A stretch of 64,000 bases of DNA from NCBI GenBank assembly GCA_001769655.1, contig MEPC01000023.1, positions 178,050-242,049 of the forward strand. Direction: 5' to 3'. How positions within the stretch are numbered: position 1 is the stretch's first letter; the number at the start of each line of letters is the position of its first letter. The stretch is from Bacteroidetes bacterium RIFCSPLOWO2_12_FULL_37_12. GTDB lineage: Bacteria > Bacteroidota > Bacteroidia > 2-12-FULL-37-12. The notes beneath the pieces are model-generated. The model saw only the letters and a program-made list of their open reading frames with translations, did no database searches and had not been told where the DNA came from. This document shows positions 25,476 to 34,276 of the stretch, one piece after another. A program made the translations under genes and the position numbers.

Positions 25476-26465
25476 ATGAAAATATCCATTGAGAAAAAGC
25501 TTTTATCTCTGAATTATCCATGGAAAATCTCCCGGAATACTTCCTATCAAAAAACAAATTTCATAGTTTGCATGGAGCAAGATGGTAAAACCGGATTAGG
25601 AGAAGTAGCGCCTAATATTCGCTATGATGAAACACCCGAGAGAATAATGCAGGAGTTCAAACAACTTGACCAAAACAAGTTTACAAATGTTCTTCCTCCT
25701 ATAGATGATTTTACACATTGGTTAAACCAGTATAACCTATCTCAAAGTTTCAGATTTGGACTTGAATCGGCTTTTATTCATTTATTCTGTGAAACTGAAA
25801 ATATAAATGTTTGCGATTTTTTAGGAACAGAACCAATCAATGAAACCGATACGTGTTTTTCCATACCCATTATGGAACCGGAGAACCTGGAAAAGTTTTT
25901 TATACAATGGAAATTAGATCGATTTAAAGCGCTAAAATTAAAAATTAATAAAGAATCGGGAATTGAATTGGTAAATAAACTTAGCCAATTAACCAAACAA
26001 TCCTTACGCATAGATGCAAATGAGTCATTCACCTCTTTTGAAAACTGCATGGAGTTTATTGATAAACTGCATCCTTACAACATACAATTTATTGAACAAC
26101 CGCTTTCCTCTAATCTTAGTGATGATTATAAAATGCTAAGAAAGAACTGCCCGTATTCATTATTTGCTGACGAATCAATTACCAACGAAATGAATGTTGA
26201 ACTTATTTCCGAGCAATTTAATGGTATTAACATGAAATTAATGAAAGCCGGCGGTTATCTGAACGGCATAAAAATACTTAAATCAGCCAGACATTTTAAT
26301 CTTGAAACTATGATAGGGTGCATGGTCGAAACTTCCTTAGGTATTTATTCTGCGCTCAACTTAGTTTCGCTGGCTGACTACATTGACCTCGATGGATTTC
26401 TGGTTGTAAAAGACGAACCTTTCGGATTTGTGACGGAGAGAAATGGAAGGATTTATAGGAAGTGA
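25476..26465 (+). CDS. Dipeptide epimerase (enolase superfamily)
   Basis: 329 residues. An N-terminal capping domain (GKTGLGEVAPNIRYDET) is followed by the barrel with the KxK pair in ALKLKINK, metal ligands D in LRIDANESF, E in FIEQP and D in LFADESI, and the second acid-base lysine in NMKLMKAGG. A C-terminal YIDLDGFL matches the DxD that binds the substrate amino group in L-Ala-D/L-Glu epimerases. These enzymes act in murein peptide recycling. A sister family, o-succinylbenzoate synthase, lacks the DxD. The adjacent class IV aminotransferase starts about 125 bp later, after a repeat. Confidence 0.88.
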   Translation: MKISIEKKLLSLNYPWKISRNTSYQKTNFIVCMEQDGKTGLGEVAPNIRYDETPERIMQEFKQLDQNKFTNVLPPIDDFTHWLNQYNLSQSFRFGLESAFIHLFCETENINVCDFLGTEPINETDTCFSIPIMEPENLEKFFIQWKLDRFKALKLKINKESGIELVNKLSQLTKQSLRIDANESFTSFENCMEFIDKLHPYNIQFIEQPLSSNLSDDYKMLRKNCPYSLFADESITNEMNVELISEQFNGINMKLMKAGGYLNGIKILKSARHFNLETMIGCMVETSLGIYSALNLVSLADYIDLDGFLVVKDEPFGFVTERNGRIYRK

Positions 26466-26467
26466 GA

Positions 26468-26540
26468 GTACAATAGTAATACGGTGGAAATACGATGGTA
26501 ATACAATGGGTATACAATGGTATTACAACCGTATTACAAT
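26468..26540. repeat. GTAATACnGTGG-type repeat, copy 3
   Basis: The longest copy: TAATACGGTGGAAATACGAT, then ATGGTAATACAATGGGTATAC and the complementary TATTACAACCGTATTACAAT. It starts 2 bp after the epimerase stop codon. Confidence 0.7.
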
Positions 26541-26591
26541 GCAGTTTTTCGTTCTGTATTTATTTTGTACTTTCGTAAATATTTTAAATGT

Positions 26592-27452
26592 ATGTATCCC
26601 TATTCTTTCATCAACGGAAAAATCATTCCATTCAACAAAGCGTTCATTCAGGTAAATGATTTAGCGCTTCTGCGTGGATATGGTTGTTTTGAATATTTCT
26701 GCACCTATAAGGGGCTTCCTGTTTTAATTGATGACTATCTGAAACGATTTGAAAATTCAGCCAGAGAATTGGATCTTCCTTTACCCTATCAAAAAAATGA
26801 GATTGTTCAAATCGTAATGAATTTGTTAAAAAAAAATAACATAACCGAGGCGGGAATCCGGTTTATTCTTACCGGAGGATATTCCGAGGACGCTTTTACC
26901 GTAAGCAAGCCAAATTTCATTATACTGATAGAACCCTTAAAAATTCCTGAAAAGAATGTTTATAGGAAAGGCGTTAAATTGATTACCCTGAAACACCAAC
27001 GCGAATTTTCTTCCGCCAAATCCATAAATTATCTAACCGCTATCCGCAATTTTCATGTTTGTAAAAAAGAAAATGCGTATGATGTTCTCTATTATTTTAA
27101 TAACCATATTCTGGAAGTTACACGGAGTAATTTTTTTATTTTTAAGGAAAACAATCTGCTCACTCCCAAAGATGACATTCTCCATGGAATTACCAGAAAA
27201 ATCATTATTGAAATTGCCTCTAAAGAATTTAAAATTGAGGAAAGAGAATTACCTCTGATAGAATTGAATGCGGCAACAGAGGCATTTCTTTCCGGTACAA
27301 CAAAAAAAGTGTTACCTGTGGTAATGGTAGATAAATTAAAAATCGGTAACGGTAAAGTGGGTTTGAATTCAAAACATTTATTGAAATTGTTTGAAAATTA
27401 TATCAGCAAAAGGATTCAGGAATTTCAAGATAAATATAGAATCAGTCATTAG
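26592..27452 (+). CDS. Class IV PLP aminotransferase
   Basis: 286 residues from the ATG at 26592. The in-frame start at 26517 lies inside the dispersed repeat. Family features: FINGKIIPFNKAFIQVNDLALLRGYGCFEYF, LIDDYLKRFENSA, the PLP lysine in SAKSINYLTAI, the ILEVTRSNFFIF glutamate/threonine block, LLTPKDDILHGITRK and EAFLSGTTKKVLPV. This fold covers branched-chain aminotransferase, D-amino-acid aminotransferase and aminodeoxychorismate lyase. The sequence fits branched-chain-like enzymes; the exact substrate is open. With the dipeptide epimerase upstream, a role in D-amino-acid handling is possible but only inferred. Confidence 0.85.
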   Translation: MYPYSFINGKIIPFNKAFIQVNDLALLRGYGCFEYFCTYKGLPVLIDDYLKRFENSARELDLPLPYQKNEIVQIVMNLLKKNNITEAGIRFILTGGYSEDAFTVSKPNFIILIEPLKIPEKNVYRKGVKLITLKHQREFSSAKSINYLTAIRNFHVCKKENAYDVLYYFNNHILEVTRSNFFIFKENNLLTPKDDILHGITRKIIIEIASKEFKIEERELPLIELNAATEAFLSGTTKKVLPVVMVDKLKIGNGKVGLNSKHLLKLFENYISKRIQEFQDKYRISH

Positions 27453-27475
27453 TCATTGGCCATTGGTTACACTCT

Positions 27476-27518
27476 GGTTTAAGTCTGTAGCCAGGTGAGT
27501 GCGCTAGCGACTTAAACC
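27476..27518 (+). repeat. Long hairpin GGTTTAAGTC..GACTTAAACC upstream of uvrA
   Basis: Perfect 10-bp arms separated by 23 bases that contain TAGCC and GCTAG. It lies 30 bp before the uvrA start, in the spacer after a GTCATTAGTCATTGGCCATT-type tandem stretch. Confidence 0.6.
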
Positions 27519-27547
27519 TTAAAATTAGTAATTTTCAAATCCCTTCC

Positions 27548-30433
27548 ATGTCAGTTTCAGAAATTCTCATCCGTGGTGCACGGGTTCACAATCTTAAAAA
27601 TCTATCCCTTTCTATTCCAAAAAATAAATTAATTGTAATAACCGGACTTTCCGGTTCCGGTAAAAGTTCACTCGCTTTCGATACGCTGTATGCCGAAGGA
27701 CAAAGAAGGTACGTTGAAAGTTTGAGTTCTTATGCACGCCAGTTTTTGGAGAGAATGGACAAACCGGATGTTGATTTCATTCAAGGCATATCACCTGCAA
27801 TTGCCATAGAACAAAAGGTTAATAACCGGAATCCACGCTCTACCGTTGGCACCTCTACTGAAATTTATGAATATCTGAAATTACTTTACGCAAGGATTGG
27901 CAGAACCTACTCACCGGTATCCGGGCAGGAAGTAAAACATCATAGCATTTCAGAGGTTGTTGATTTTATTTTATCCATGGAAGAAAATAAAACAGTTAAA
28001 ATTTTATGTCCATACCTGTTTAAAAATAAGAAACAAAAACAAAAAGAGCTTGAACTAATTCAGCAAAAAGGATATTCCAGGGTAATGTTAGAAAATACAA
28101 GTTATCTGATACATGAAATTACGGATAAAATTAATTTTCCCATGCCGGATGAATTATTTATTGAGGTTGACCGGCTTGTTGTTAAAAAAAATGATGAAGA
28201 CCTGAACATCCGGATGGCCGATTCCATCCAAAGTGCATTTTATGAAGGAGATGGATTTTGTGCGGTTACTCACGATAAAGGAAACATTCACCGGTTTTCA
28301 TCCCGTTTTGAATGTGATGGGATAAACTTTGAGAAACCAACCGTTCAGTTTTTTTCTTTTAACACTTCTTATGGCGCATGCCCGGTCTGCGAGGGTTTCG
28401 GTTCCGTGTTGGGAATTTCTGAGGATCTGGTGGTTCCTGATAAAACAAAGTCAATTTACGATGGCGCCATTGCCTGCTGGAAAGGTGAAAAAATGAGTGA
28501 GTGGAATGACCGGCTTGTTCGCAACAGCACTAAATTTAATTTTCCAATTCATAGATCCTGGCAGGAATTAAAACAAGAGGAAAGGAACTTAATCTGGAAT
28601 GGGAACAAATATTTTAAGGGATTACATGATTTTTTCAACTATCTGGAATCGGAATCCTATAAAATTCAATACAGAGTTATGCTATCGCGCTATCGCGGAA
28701 AAACAACTTGTCATGAATGTAAAGGGGGGCGTCTCAGGAAGGAAGCAAGTTGGGTTAAGCTATTATTTTCTACAGATAAGCAAATCCATAAAATATCCAT
28801 TTCAGAAATAAATGAATTACCTGTGACTCAAATCGTTGAATTATTTAAGAACATTATGTTGAATAATGAAGAAAAAAAAATTGCAAAAAGGATTCTTTTG
28901 GAAATTCAAAACCGTTTGCAATTTTTACTTGATGTGGGACTGGATTACCTTACTTTAAATCGTCTGTCATCCACTCTTTCCGGAGGAGAATCGCAACGTA
29001 TTAATCTGGCTACTTCGTTAGGAAGTTCTTTGGTTGGTTCACTATATATATTGGATGAACCCAGCATAGGGTTGCATCCCAGAGATACTCAAAATCTGAT
29101 ACAAGCACTTAAAAAATTAAAATCTCTTGGAAATACCGTTATCATAGTAGAACATGATGAAAACATAATACGTTCTTCAGACCAGATCATAGATTTGGGA
29201 CCGGGCGCAGGTTCGTTAGGTGGTGAAATAATTTTTCAGGGTGAAATTGGAAAAATTCTCACCAACGAAAAAAGTTTAACCGGAAAATTCCTGTCGGGAA
29301 ACATGAAAGTGTCACTCCCCGGGTCACGCCGGAAGTCCAATAGTTTTATTGAAGTTTTTTCATGTACTAAGCATAATCTGAAAAATATCAGGACTAAGTT
29401 TCCATTATATTGCATGAATGTGGTGACAGGAGTAAGTGGTTCGGGAAAGTCAACGCTTGTCATGGATATTCTTGCTCAACAAATGAGTGCATATCTGAAC
29501 TACCAATCCGAAAAATCAAACATGTATGGAAATCTCAAAGGAGATATTTCACAAATAGACGCCATTGAAGTAATGACACAAAGCCCATTGGGCAAATCGT
29601 CACGATCAAATCCGGCTACGTATGTAAAGGCGTGGGAATTAATCAGAGAGCTTTATGCAGAACTTCCTCAATCAATCAATGCAGGACTGAAACCATCAAG
29701 TTTTTCTTTTAATGTGGATGGAGGACGATGTCCCGATTGTAAAGGGGAAGGATTTACAACTATTGAAATGCAATTTATGGCGGATATTCGTTTAAAATGC
29801 GACACATGCAATGGCAAACGGTTTACTCCCGAAGTGCTTGAAATTCAATTTTCTGAAAAGAATGTATATGAGATACTTGAAATGACCATTGAGGATGCCC
29901 TTTCATTTTTTAAGGATGTGACACTGCCACAACAGCAAAAAAATTCTTTGTATAACAGGCATATTTCATCGTTATGCCGGAACATTGTTGATAGAATTAG
30001 ACCCTTGCAGGATGTTGGATTAGGATATTTGCGACTCGGGCAATCAACAGATACATTAAGCGGAGGAGAGGCACAAAGGGTAAAGTTAGCTTCGTTTCTC
30101 AATGCAAACACCGACAGGATTCATACTAATGTCACTGTTAATCCCGGCAAACGTCTTTTTATTTTTGATGAGCCCACCACCGGTTTGCATTTTCAAGATG
30201 TTGCCCAACTTCTGAAAGCAATTAATTCGCTGGTGGACATGGGTAACACAGCCATTATTATAGAGCATAATCTTGATATGATAAAATGCGCTGATTGGGT
30301 TATTGATCTTGGGCCTGAAGGAGGGGAGGAGGGAGGGTATGTTTTATTTGAAGGCACACCGGAAGAGATGCTTAGTGTAAAAAAGAATCACACAGCTTAT
30401 TTTTTGAAGGAGAAATGGGAGAAGGGGGTATAG
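27548..30433 (+). CDS. uvrA: Excinuclease ABC subunit A
   Basis: 961 residues, close to the usual 940. The first ABC half has Walker A GLSGSGKSS (K39), the UvrB-binding region SSYARQFLERMDKPDVD, a zinc module CPVCEGFG..CHECKGGRL and signature LSGGESQR with LDEPSIGLHPRD. The second half has Walker A GVSGSGKST, CPDCKGEGF..CDTCNGKRF, LSGGEAQR and FDEPTTGLHFQD. UvrA2 and UvrB form the damage-scanning complex of nucleotide excision repair. The stop codon lies inside a GTATAGGG repeat (30427-30510). dprA is convergent beyond the repeat. Confidence 0.97.
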   Translation: MSVSEILIRGARVHNLKNLSLSIPKNKLIVITGLSGSGKSSLAFDTLYAEGQRRYVESLSSYARQFLERMDKPDVDFIQGISPAIAIEQKVNNRNPRSTVGTSTEIYEYLKLLYARIGRTYSPVSGQEVKHHSISEVVDFILSMEENKTVKILCPYLFKNKKQKQKELELIQQKGYSRVMLENTSYLIHEITDKINFPMPDELFIEVDRLVVKKNDEDLNIRMADSIQSAFYEGDGFCAVTHDKGNIHRFSSRFECDGINFEKPTVQFFSFNTSYGACPVCEGFGSVLGISEDLVVPDKTKSIYDGAIACWKGEKMSEWNDRLVRNSTKFNFPIHRSWQELKQEERNLIWNGNKYFKGLHDFFNYLESESYKIQYRVMLSRYRGKTTCHECKGGRLRKEASWVKLLFSTDKQIHKISISEINELPVTQIVELFKNIMLNNEEKKIAKRILLEIQNRLQFLLDVGLDYLTLNRLSSTLSGGESQRINLATSLGSSLVGSLYILDEPSIGLHPRDTQNLIQALKKLKSLGNTVIIVEHDENIIRSSDQIIDLGPGAGSLGGEIIFQGEIGKILTNEKSLTGKFLSGNMKVSLPGSRRKSNSFIEVFSCTKHNLKNIRTKFPLYCMNVVTGVSGSGKSTLVMDILAQQMSAYLNYQSEKSNMYGNLKGDISQIDAIEVMTQSPLGKSSRSNPATYVKAWELIRELYAELPQSINAGLKPSSFSFNVDGGRCPDCKGEGFTTIEMQFMADIRLKCDTCNGKRFTPEVLEIQFSEKNVYEILEMTIEDALSFFKDVTLPQQQKNSLYNRHISSLCRNIVDRIRPLQDVGLGYLRLGQSTDTLSGGEAQRVKLASFLNANTDRIHTNVTVNPGKRLFIFDEPTTGLHFQDVAQLLKAINSLVDMGNTAIIIEHNLDMIKCADWVIDLGPEGGEEGGYVLFEGTPEEMLSVKKNHTAYFLKEKWEKGV

Positions 30434-30510
30434 GGGTATAGAGGTATTGGGTATAAGGAAAAATTGAAGTTCAAAATTGTTATACCCTTATACCCTATAC
30501 CCTATACCTT
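30427..30510. repeat. GTATAGGG repeat, copy B, overlapping the uvrA stop codon
   Basis: GGTATAGGGGTATAGAGG-type words, then the complementary CCCTTATACCCTATACC arm. The last uvrA codons GGG GTA TAG are the first repeat word. It lies between the convergent uvrA and dprA genes. Confidence 0.75.
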
Positions 30511-30517
30511 TTTCCCT

Positions 30518-31639
30518 TTACCTCCCCGTCAACTGATAATGATGCCCCGGTAGTGCTTTTACCTTTCCATCAAATTCCATAGTTATCAAAGCGGTAGATG
30601 TTTGTTGTGGAGATAATCCAGTTTTCCAGATAAGTTCGTCAATAAAAATCTTAGGATGGTCTTTAAGAATGTTCAAAATTTTTTTTTCTTCTTCTGTAGC
30701 GGTATCAAATAATAATTGCTCGACCGGTACCACTTTTTTTCCATTAGTAATTCCTGTATCCCAATTCATAATATATTCGATATCCTCCACCTTGGTGTAT
30801 AAATTTGCCTGATGTGATTTTATCAGGTGATTACACCCGGCAGATAAGGGATCGCCCAATTTTCCCGGCACCGCAAATACATCCCGGTTATACCCATTTG
30901 AAAATTTTGCAGTAATCATAGCTCCGCCCTTGAAATCCGATTCCACTACTATCAATGCATCCGATAAACCTGCGATAATGCGGTTTCTGGCTGGGAAGTT
31001 CGGAGCATCCGGTTTGGTATCTGAATAAAATTCAGTGAGCAACCCTCCTTGTTCAACTATTTTTTTGGCAAGTCCTAAATTCGGATATGGGTAAATATTT
31101 TTCATGCCGTTTCCCATAATAGCAACTGTTGATAAATTATTTTGAATGGCACACTTATGTGCCTGCGTATCTATTCCATAAGCCAGACCACTTACAATAA
31201 TTGGCTTATGTGTTTTCAACCCGGAAATCAATTCTTCCACCACTCCTTTTCCATAATCGGTGGCGGAACGGGTTCCCACAATTCCTACGGTCTTGGAAAA
31301 ATTGTTGATGGAAACATTCCCTTTCAGAAATAGCATGTAAGGACCATCATACAAATCTTTTAACCGGATGGGATATTCTTCATCCGTATAAAATAATAAT
31401 TTGACATTGTTTTTCTGAACAAACGCTAATTCTTTTTCAGCGATTTCAAGGGGTTCTTTTAAAGACAATTCATTTACTGTCTTGTTTCCAATACCCGGTA
31501 TTCTCAGCAGGTGTTTTTTTTTGCTTTTGAAAACGTTTTCCGCAGTGCCACAGTAGGCGATGAGATTTTTAGCGGTGATGTTTCCGATTCCCGGCACTAA
31601 TCCAAGCGCCAGACGGTAGAGTGTGTCATTAGAGTTCAT
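30518..31639 (-). CDS. dprA: DNA-processing protein DprA
   Basis: 373 residues. An N-terminal helix-hairpin-helix region (LVPGIGNITAKNLIAYCG and IPGIGNKTVNEL) precedes the Rossmann-like DprA domain with VGIVGTRSATDYG, SGLAYGIDTQAHKCA, AIMGNGMKNIYPYPN, FPARNRIIAGLSDALIVVES and PGKLGDPLSAGCNHLIK. A C-terminal winged-helix region (about 310-373) ends it. DprA protects incoming single-stranded DNA and loads RecA during natural transformation. No competence neighbour is in the window. A TAAGTTTG -7 box lies upstream (31666-31673). Confidence 0.95.
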   Translation of the reverse strand: MNSNDTLYRLALGLVPGIGNITAKNLIAYCGTAENVFKSKKKHLLRIPGIGNKTVNELSLKEPLEIAEKELAFVQKNNVKLLFYTDEEYPIRLKDLYDGPYMLFLKGNVSINNFSKTVGIVGTRSATDYGKGVVEELISGLKTHKPIIVSGLAYGIDTQAHKCAIQNNLSTVAIMGNGMKNIYPYPNLGLAKKIVEQGGLLTEFYSDTKPDAPNFPARNRIIAGLSDALIVVESDFKGGAMITAKFSNGYNRDVFAVPGKLGDPLSAGCNHLIKSHQANLYTKVEDIEYIMNWDTGITNGKKVVPVEQLLFDTATEEEKKILNILKDHPKIFIDELIWKTGLSPQQTSTALITMEFDGKVKALPGHHYQLTGR

Positions 31640-31665
31640 GGTAGATTATGAAATTAAACTTGCCA

Positions 31666-31673
31666 CAAACTTA
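31666..31673 (-). promoter_or_regulatory. -7 element for dprA
   Basis: TAAGTTTG on the minus strand, 27 bp before the ATG. The surrounding sequence, down to TGATTTACACA on the plus strand, resembles the region ahead of the fur-family gene at 53873-53903. Confidence 0.55.
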
Positions 31674-31723
31674 CATTAAAATTTTGATTTACACACGGAC
31701 GTATAAAAATCCAGGCGCTTTTT

Positions 31724-31763
31724 AACCCCTCTCCATTTTTTTGGAGAGGGGCTGGGGTGAGGT
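31724..31763. repeat. AACCCCTCTCC hairpin repeat, copy 1
   Basis: CCCCTCTCC, seven T-rich bases and GGAGAGGGG, followed by CTGGGGTGAGGTC. A second copy lies at 53932-53971 with the same tail. Confidence 0.75.
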
Positions 31764-31873
31764 CGAATTTATAGGGGAAACTAACATTAAAATTATCATT
31801 TCCACAAAACCCGGCGTTCCCTACAATCAATATTTGCTTTTTCCGAAATAATTTCGTAAAATTGGACTCTTAA

Positions 31874-32110
<237 letters not shown>

Positions 32111-32117
32111 ATAATTC

Positions 32118-32468
32118 ATGCTTTTCAAAATTGATGAAAATTTACCTGAAGAAATTACAGAAATACTAAATAAAAGCGGTTACGATGCAGTATCTGTGTA
32201 TCAACAGAGGATGAAAGGATATTCTGACAGTGCTTTGTACAAGGTATGTCAAAATGAAAATAGAATCCTGATTACTCTTGATTCGGATTTTGGAGATATA
32301 AGAACCTATCCACCACAGAATTCCGCAGGTATTATATTAATCAGAGTTCATAATCAATCAAAGAAAAATTTAATTGATATTGTAACTTTATTAATGCTCA
32401 AATTTGAAAGAGAAACAATAAAAAATCGTTTATGGATTGTGGAAGAAAATTTTATTAGAATCCGTTGA
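32118..32468 (+). CDS. DUF5615 PIN-like protein, putative toxin
   Basis: 116 residues. The N-terminal FKIDENLPEEI and central ILITLDSDFGDIRTYPPQNSAGIILIRVH carry the acidic residues expected for a PIN-type nuclease site. Gene order DUF433 then DUF5615 is the common arrangement for this toxin-antitoxin-like pair. Activity has to be inferred from family; RNA cleavage is the usual suggestion. Confidence 0.88.
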   Translation: MLFKIDENLPEEITEILNKSGYDAVSVYQQRMKGYSDSALYKVCQNENRILITLDSDFGDIRTYPPQNSAGIILIRVHNQSKKNLIDIVTLLMLKFERETIKNRLWIVEENFIRIR

Positions 32469-32515
32469 AATTAACAAGTTTGAAATTGTAATTTCTTCTT
32501 TAGAGTTTTTTATCT

Positions 32516-33442
32516 TCACCCAAAATAATCCATTTCAAATTGCGATAGATTAATAAATTCACTTACTCTCGCGGTGATGAGTTTATCAGACAGGTCAAAT
32601 AATTTTTCAGGTCCGAATTTTTCCACACAAAACGATGCGAGTGCAGAACCATAAATCAGCGCTCTTTTCATATTTTCAAAAGTGATGTCATTTTTTTTCG
32701 CCAGATATCCTATAAAACCACCGGCAAAAGTGTCACCGGCTCCCGTTGGGTCAAACACTTCTTCCAACGGAAGGGCAGGGGCATAAAAAATATCATTTTT
32801 ATGAAAGAGCAAGGCGCCGTGTTCCCCTTTTTTAATAACAAGAAACCGGGGACCCATTCCCAGAATTTTTTTTGCCGCACTAACCAAAGAAAAATCTCCG
32901 GAAAGTTGCCGTGCCTCTTCGTCATTGATGGTCAGAACATCCACCTGCGCTATTACTTTCAGCAATTCCTCTTTAGCAGTATCCATCCAGAAATTCATGG
33001 TGTCCATTACAATCAATTTAGGTCTTTTTATTAATTGGGAAATTACTTTCTGTTGAACCGAAGGAGTTAAATTTCCAAGCATTAGATAATCACAGTCCTT
33101 TAATTTTTCCGGCACTATAGGATTAAAATCTGCTAACACATTTAATTCTGTTTTCAGGGTATCGCGTGTGTTCATGTCATTACGGTATTTCCCGGACCAG
33201 AAAAAGGATTTTTCGTTTTTCTTTATTTGCAAACCATCGAGGTTCAAACCCATATTTTTAAATCTTAATAAATCCTCGGAAGGAAAATCATCCCCTATGA
33301 CAGAAATAATATTTATCGGTTTTACAAAATAAGATGCAGCAAGAGATATATAGGTAGCCGCCCCGCCGATGATCTTATCGGTCTTTCCAAAGGGTGTCTC
33401 AATGGCATCAAAGGCAACGGTTCCGACTACAAGTATGTTCAT
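32516..33442 (-). CDS. PfkB-family carbohydrate kinase
   Basis: 308 residues. An N-terminal GTVAFDAIETPFGKTDKIIGGAATYISLAAS and the C-terminal catalytic signature DPTGAGDTFAGGFIGYLA, with the catalytic Asp in GAGD, identify the ribokinase fold. DTMNFWMDTAKEELL and LTINDEEARQLSG are typical of a subgroup annotated as sugar kinases in Bacteroidota; the substrate (a ribose- or inosine-like compound) is not certain. It starts 5 bp after the toxin gene on the same strand, so it probably shares that transcript. Confidence 0.88.
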   Translation of the reverse strand: MNILVVGTVAFDAIETPFGKTDKIIGGAATYISLAASYFVKPINIISVIGDDFPSEDLLRFKNMGLNLDGLQIKKNEKSFFWSGKYRNDMNTRDTLKTELNVLADFNPIVPEKLKDCDYLMLGNLTPSVQQKVISQLIKRPKLIVMDTMNFWMDTAKEELLKVIAQVDVLTINDEEARQLSGDFSLVSAAKKILGMGPRFLVIKKGEHGALLFHKNDIFYAPALPLEEVFDPTGAGDTFAGGFIGYLAKKNDITFENMKRALIYGSALASFCVEKFGPEKLFDLSDKLITARVSEFINLSQFEMDYFG

Positions 33443-33447
33443 TTTTA

Positions 33448-33771
33448 TTATTCTTCAAGTTTCAATAGTATCTTTAATGTCTTATTCACGAGAGACATAG
33501 CAATTTTGTCAAGTATCCCAAGACGTCCAATAACAAGGTCTTTATCAATGGTTGCAAGCTTTGAAAGCCGAAGTAAAGATTCTTTTTTTAATCCGTTTTC
33601 AGTGTTAGGCTGTAGCAAAATATCTGTTTCTTCTTTCCTGTGAAGTTGAGTAGAGATGAACGCTACTGTTACATCTTTTTCATTACCAACAAGAACCAAA
33701 GCAGGGCGATTTTTATTTCCCGTAAGGTCTGAAAAGGGAAAGGGTATAAGTACAATATCACTTTTTTTCAT
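33448..33771 (-). CDS. PemK/MazF-family toxin
   Basis: 107 residues. The family core is KKSDIVLIPFPFSDLTGNKNRPALVLV, followed by VAFISTQLHRKEETDI, and a C-terminal SLLRLSKLATIDKDLVIGRLGILD. The fold is the MazF mRNA interferase; the RPALV segment and the TQL segment carry the usual catalytic positions. Its ATG overlaps the antitoxin stop codon (ATGA), so the pair is translationally coupled. Confidence 0.9.
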   Translation of the reverse strand: MKKSDIVLIPFPFSDLTGNKNRPALVLVGNEKDVTVAFISTQLHRKEETDILLQPNTENGLKKESLLRLSKLATIDKDLVIGRLGILDKIAMSLVNKTLKILLKLEE

Positions 33772-33995
33772 TTATATCTTTCCTTAAGGTCAGCATAAGT
33801 ATATAGGTTTTCTTCATGCTTAAGAAAATCAAAGGATTTAGAATTACTAATTATTTTCTCTATTCCCCTTTGTAGAATGTCATCGTCATATTTTTTAAAA
33901 ATGAAGTCAGCAAAATCAGCAATTTCACTGGCTTTGTCTTGTGGAAGTTTAGAAAGAACACTCAAAGTTCGTTGAATTAAAGTTTCTCTTGTCAT
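33768..33995 (-). CDS. Antitoxin of the PemK/MazF pair
   Basis: 75 residues. RTLSVLSKLPQDKASEIADFADFIFKKYDDD resembles DUF2281-type antitoxins; the C-terminal half (KSFDFLKHEENLYTYADLKERYK) is charged and probably wraps the toxin. The ATGA overlap with the toxin gene supports the pairing. The upstream 75 bp holds no recognisable consensus promoter. Confidence 0.78.
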   Translation of the reverse strand: MTRETLIQRTLSVLSKLPQDKASEIADFADFIFKKYDDDILQRGIEKIISNSKSFDFLKHEENLYTYADLKERYK

Positions 33996-34069
33996 AGCTT
34001 AAATTTTTAATCAATAATACTAATATTTTTTCTGAATTTGTTGCTGTCTTTCACTGTTTCCATAAAAAG

Positions 34070-34144
34070 GGTGACTGATGGGATTTGAACCCACGACCCT
34101 CAGATCCACAATCTGATGCTCTAACCGGCTGAGCTACAATCACC
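34070..34144 (-). tRNA. tRNA-His (GTG)
   Basis: 75 nt including an encoded G-1 opposite C73. Acceptor GTGATTG/CAGTCAC, D-arm GCTCAGCCGGTTAGAGC, anticodon loop TTGTGGA with GTG, T-loop GTTCAAATC. It lies one base from tRNA-Asn on the same strand. Confidence 0.95.
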
Positions 34145-34145
34145 G

Positions 34146-34219
34146 CTCCCCGGGCAGGACTCGAACCTGCGACCAATAGATTAACAGTCTACTGCTCTAA
34201 CCAACTGAGCTACCGAGGA
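34146..34219 (-). tRNA. tRNA-Asn (GTT)
   Basis: 74 nt. Acceptor TCCTCGG/CCGGGGA, D-arm GCTCAGTTGGTTAGAGC, anticodon loop CTGTTAA with GTT, T-loop GTTCGAGTC. It is transcribed ahead of tRNA-His. Confidence 0.95.
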
Positions 34220-34276
34220 ATTTGAATCCGCAAATATATAAAATAATTCGTACTTTTCCTTCCAAATTCCAATAAC

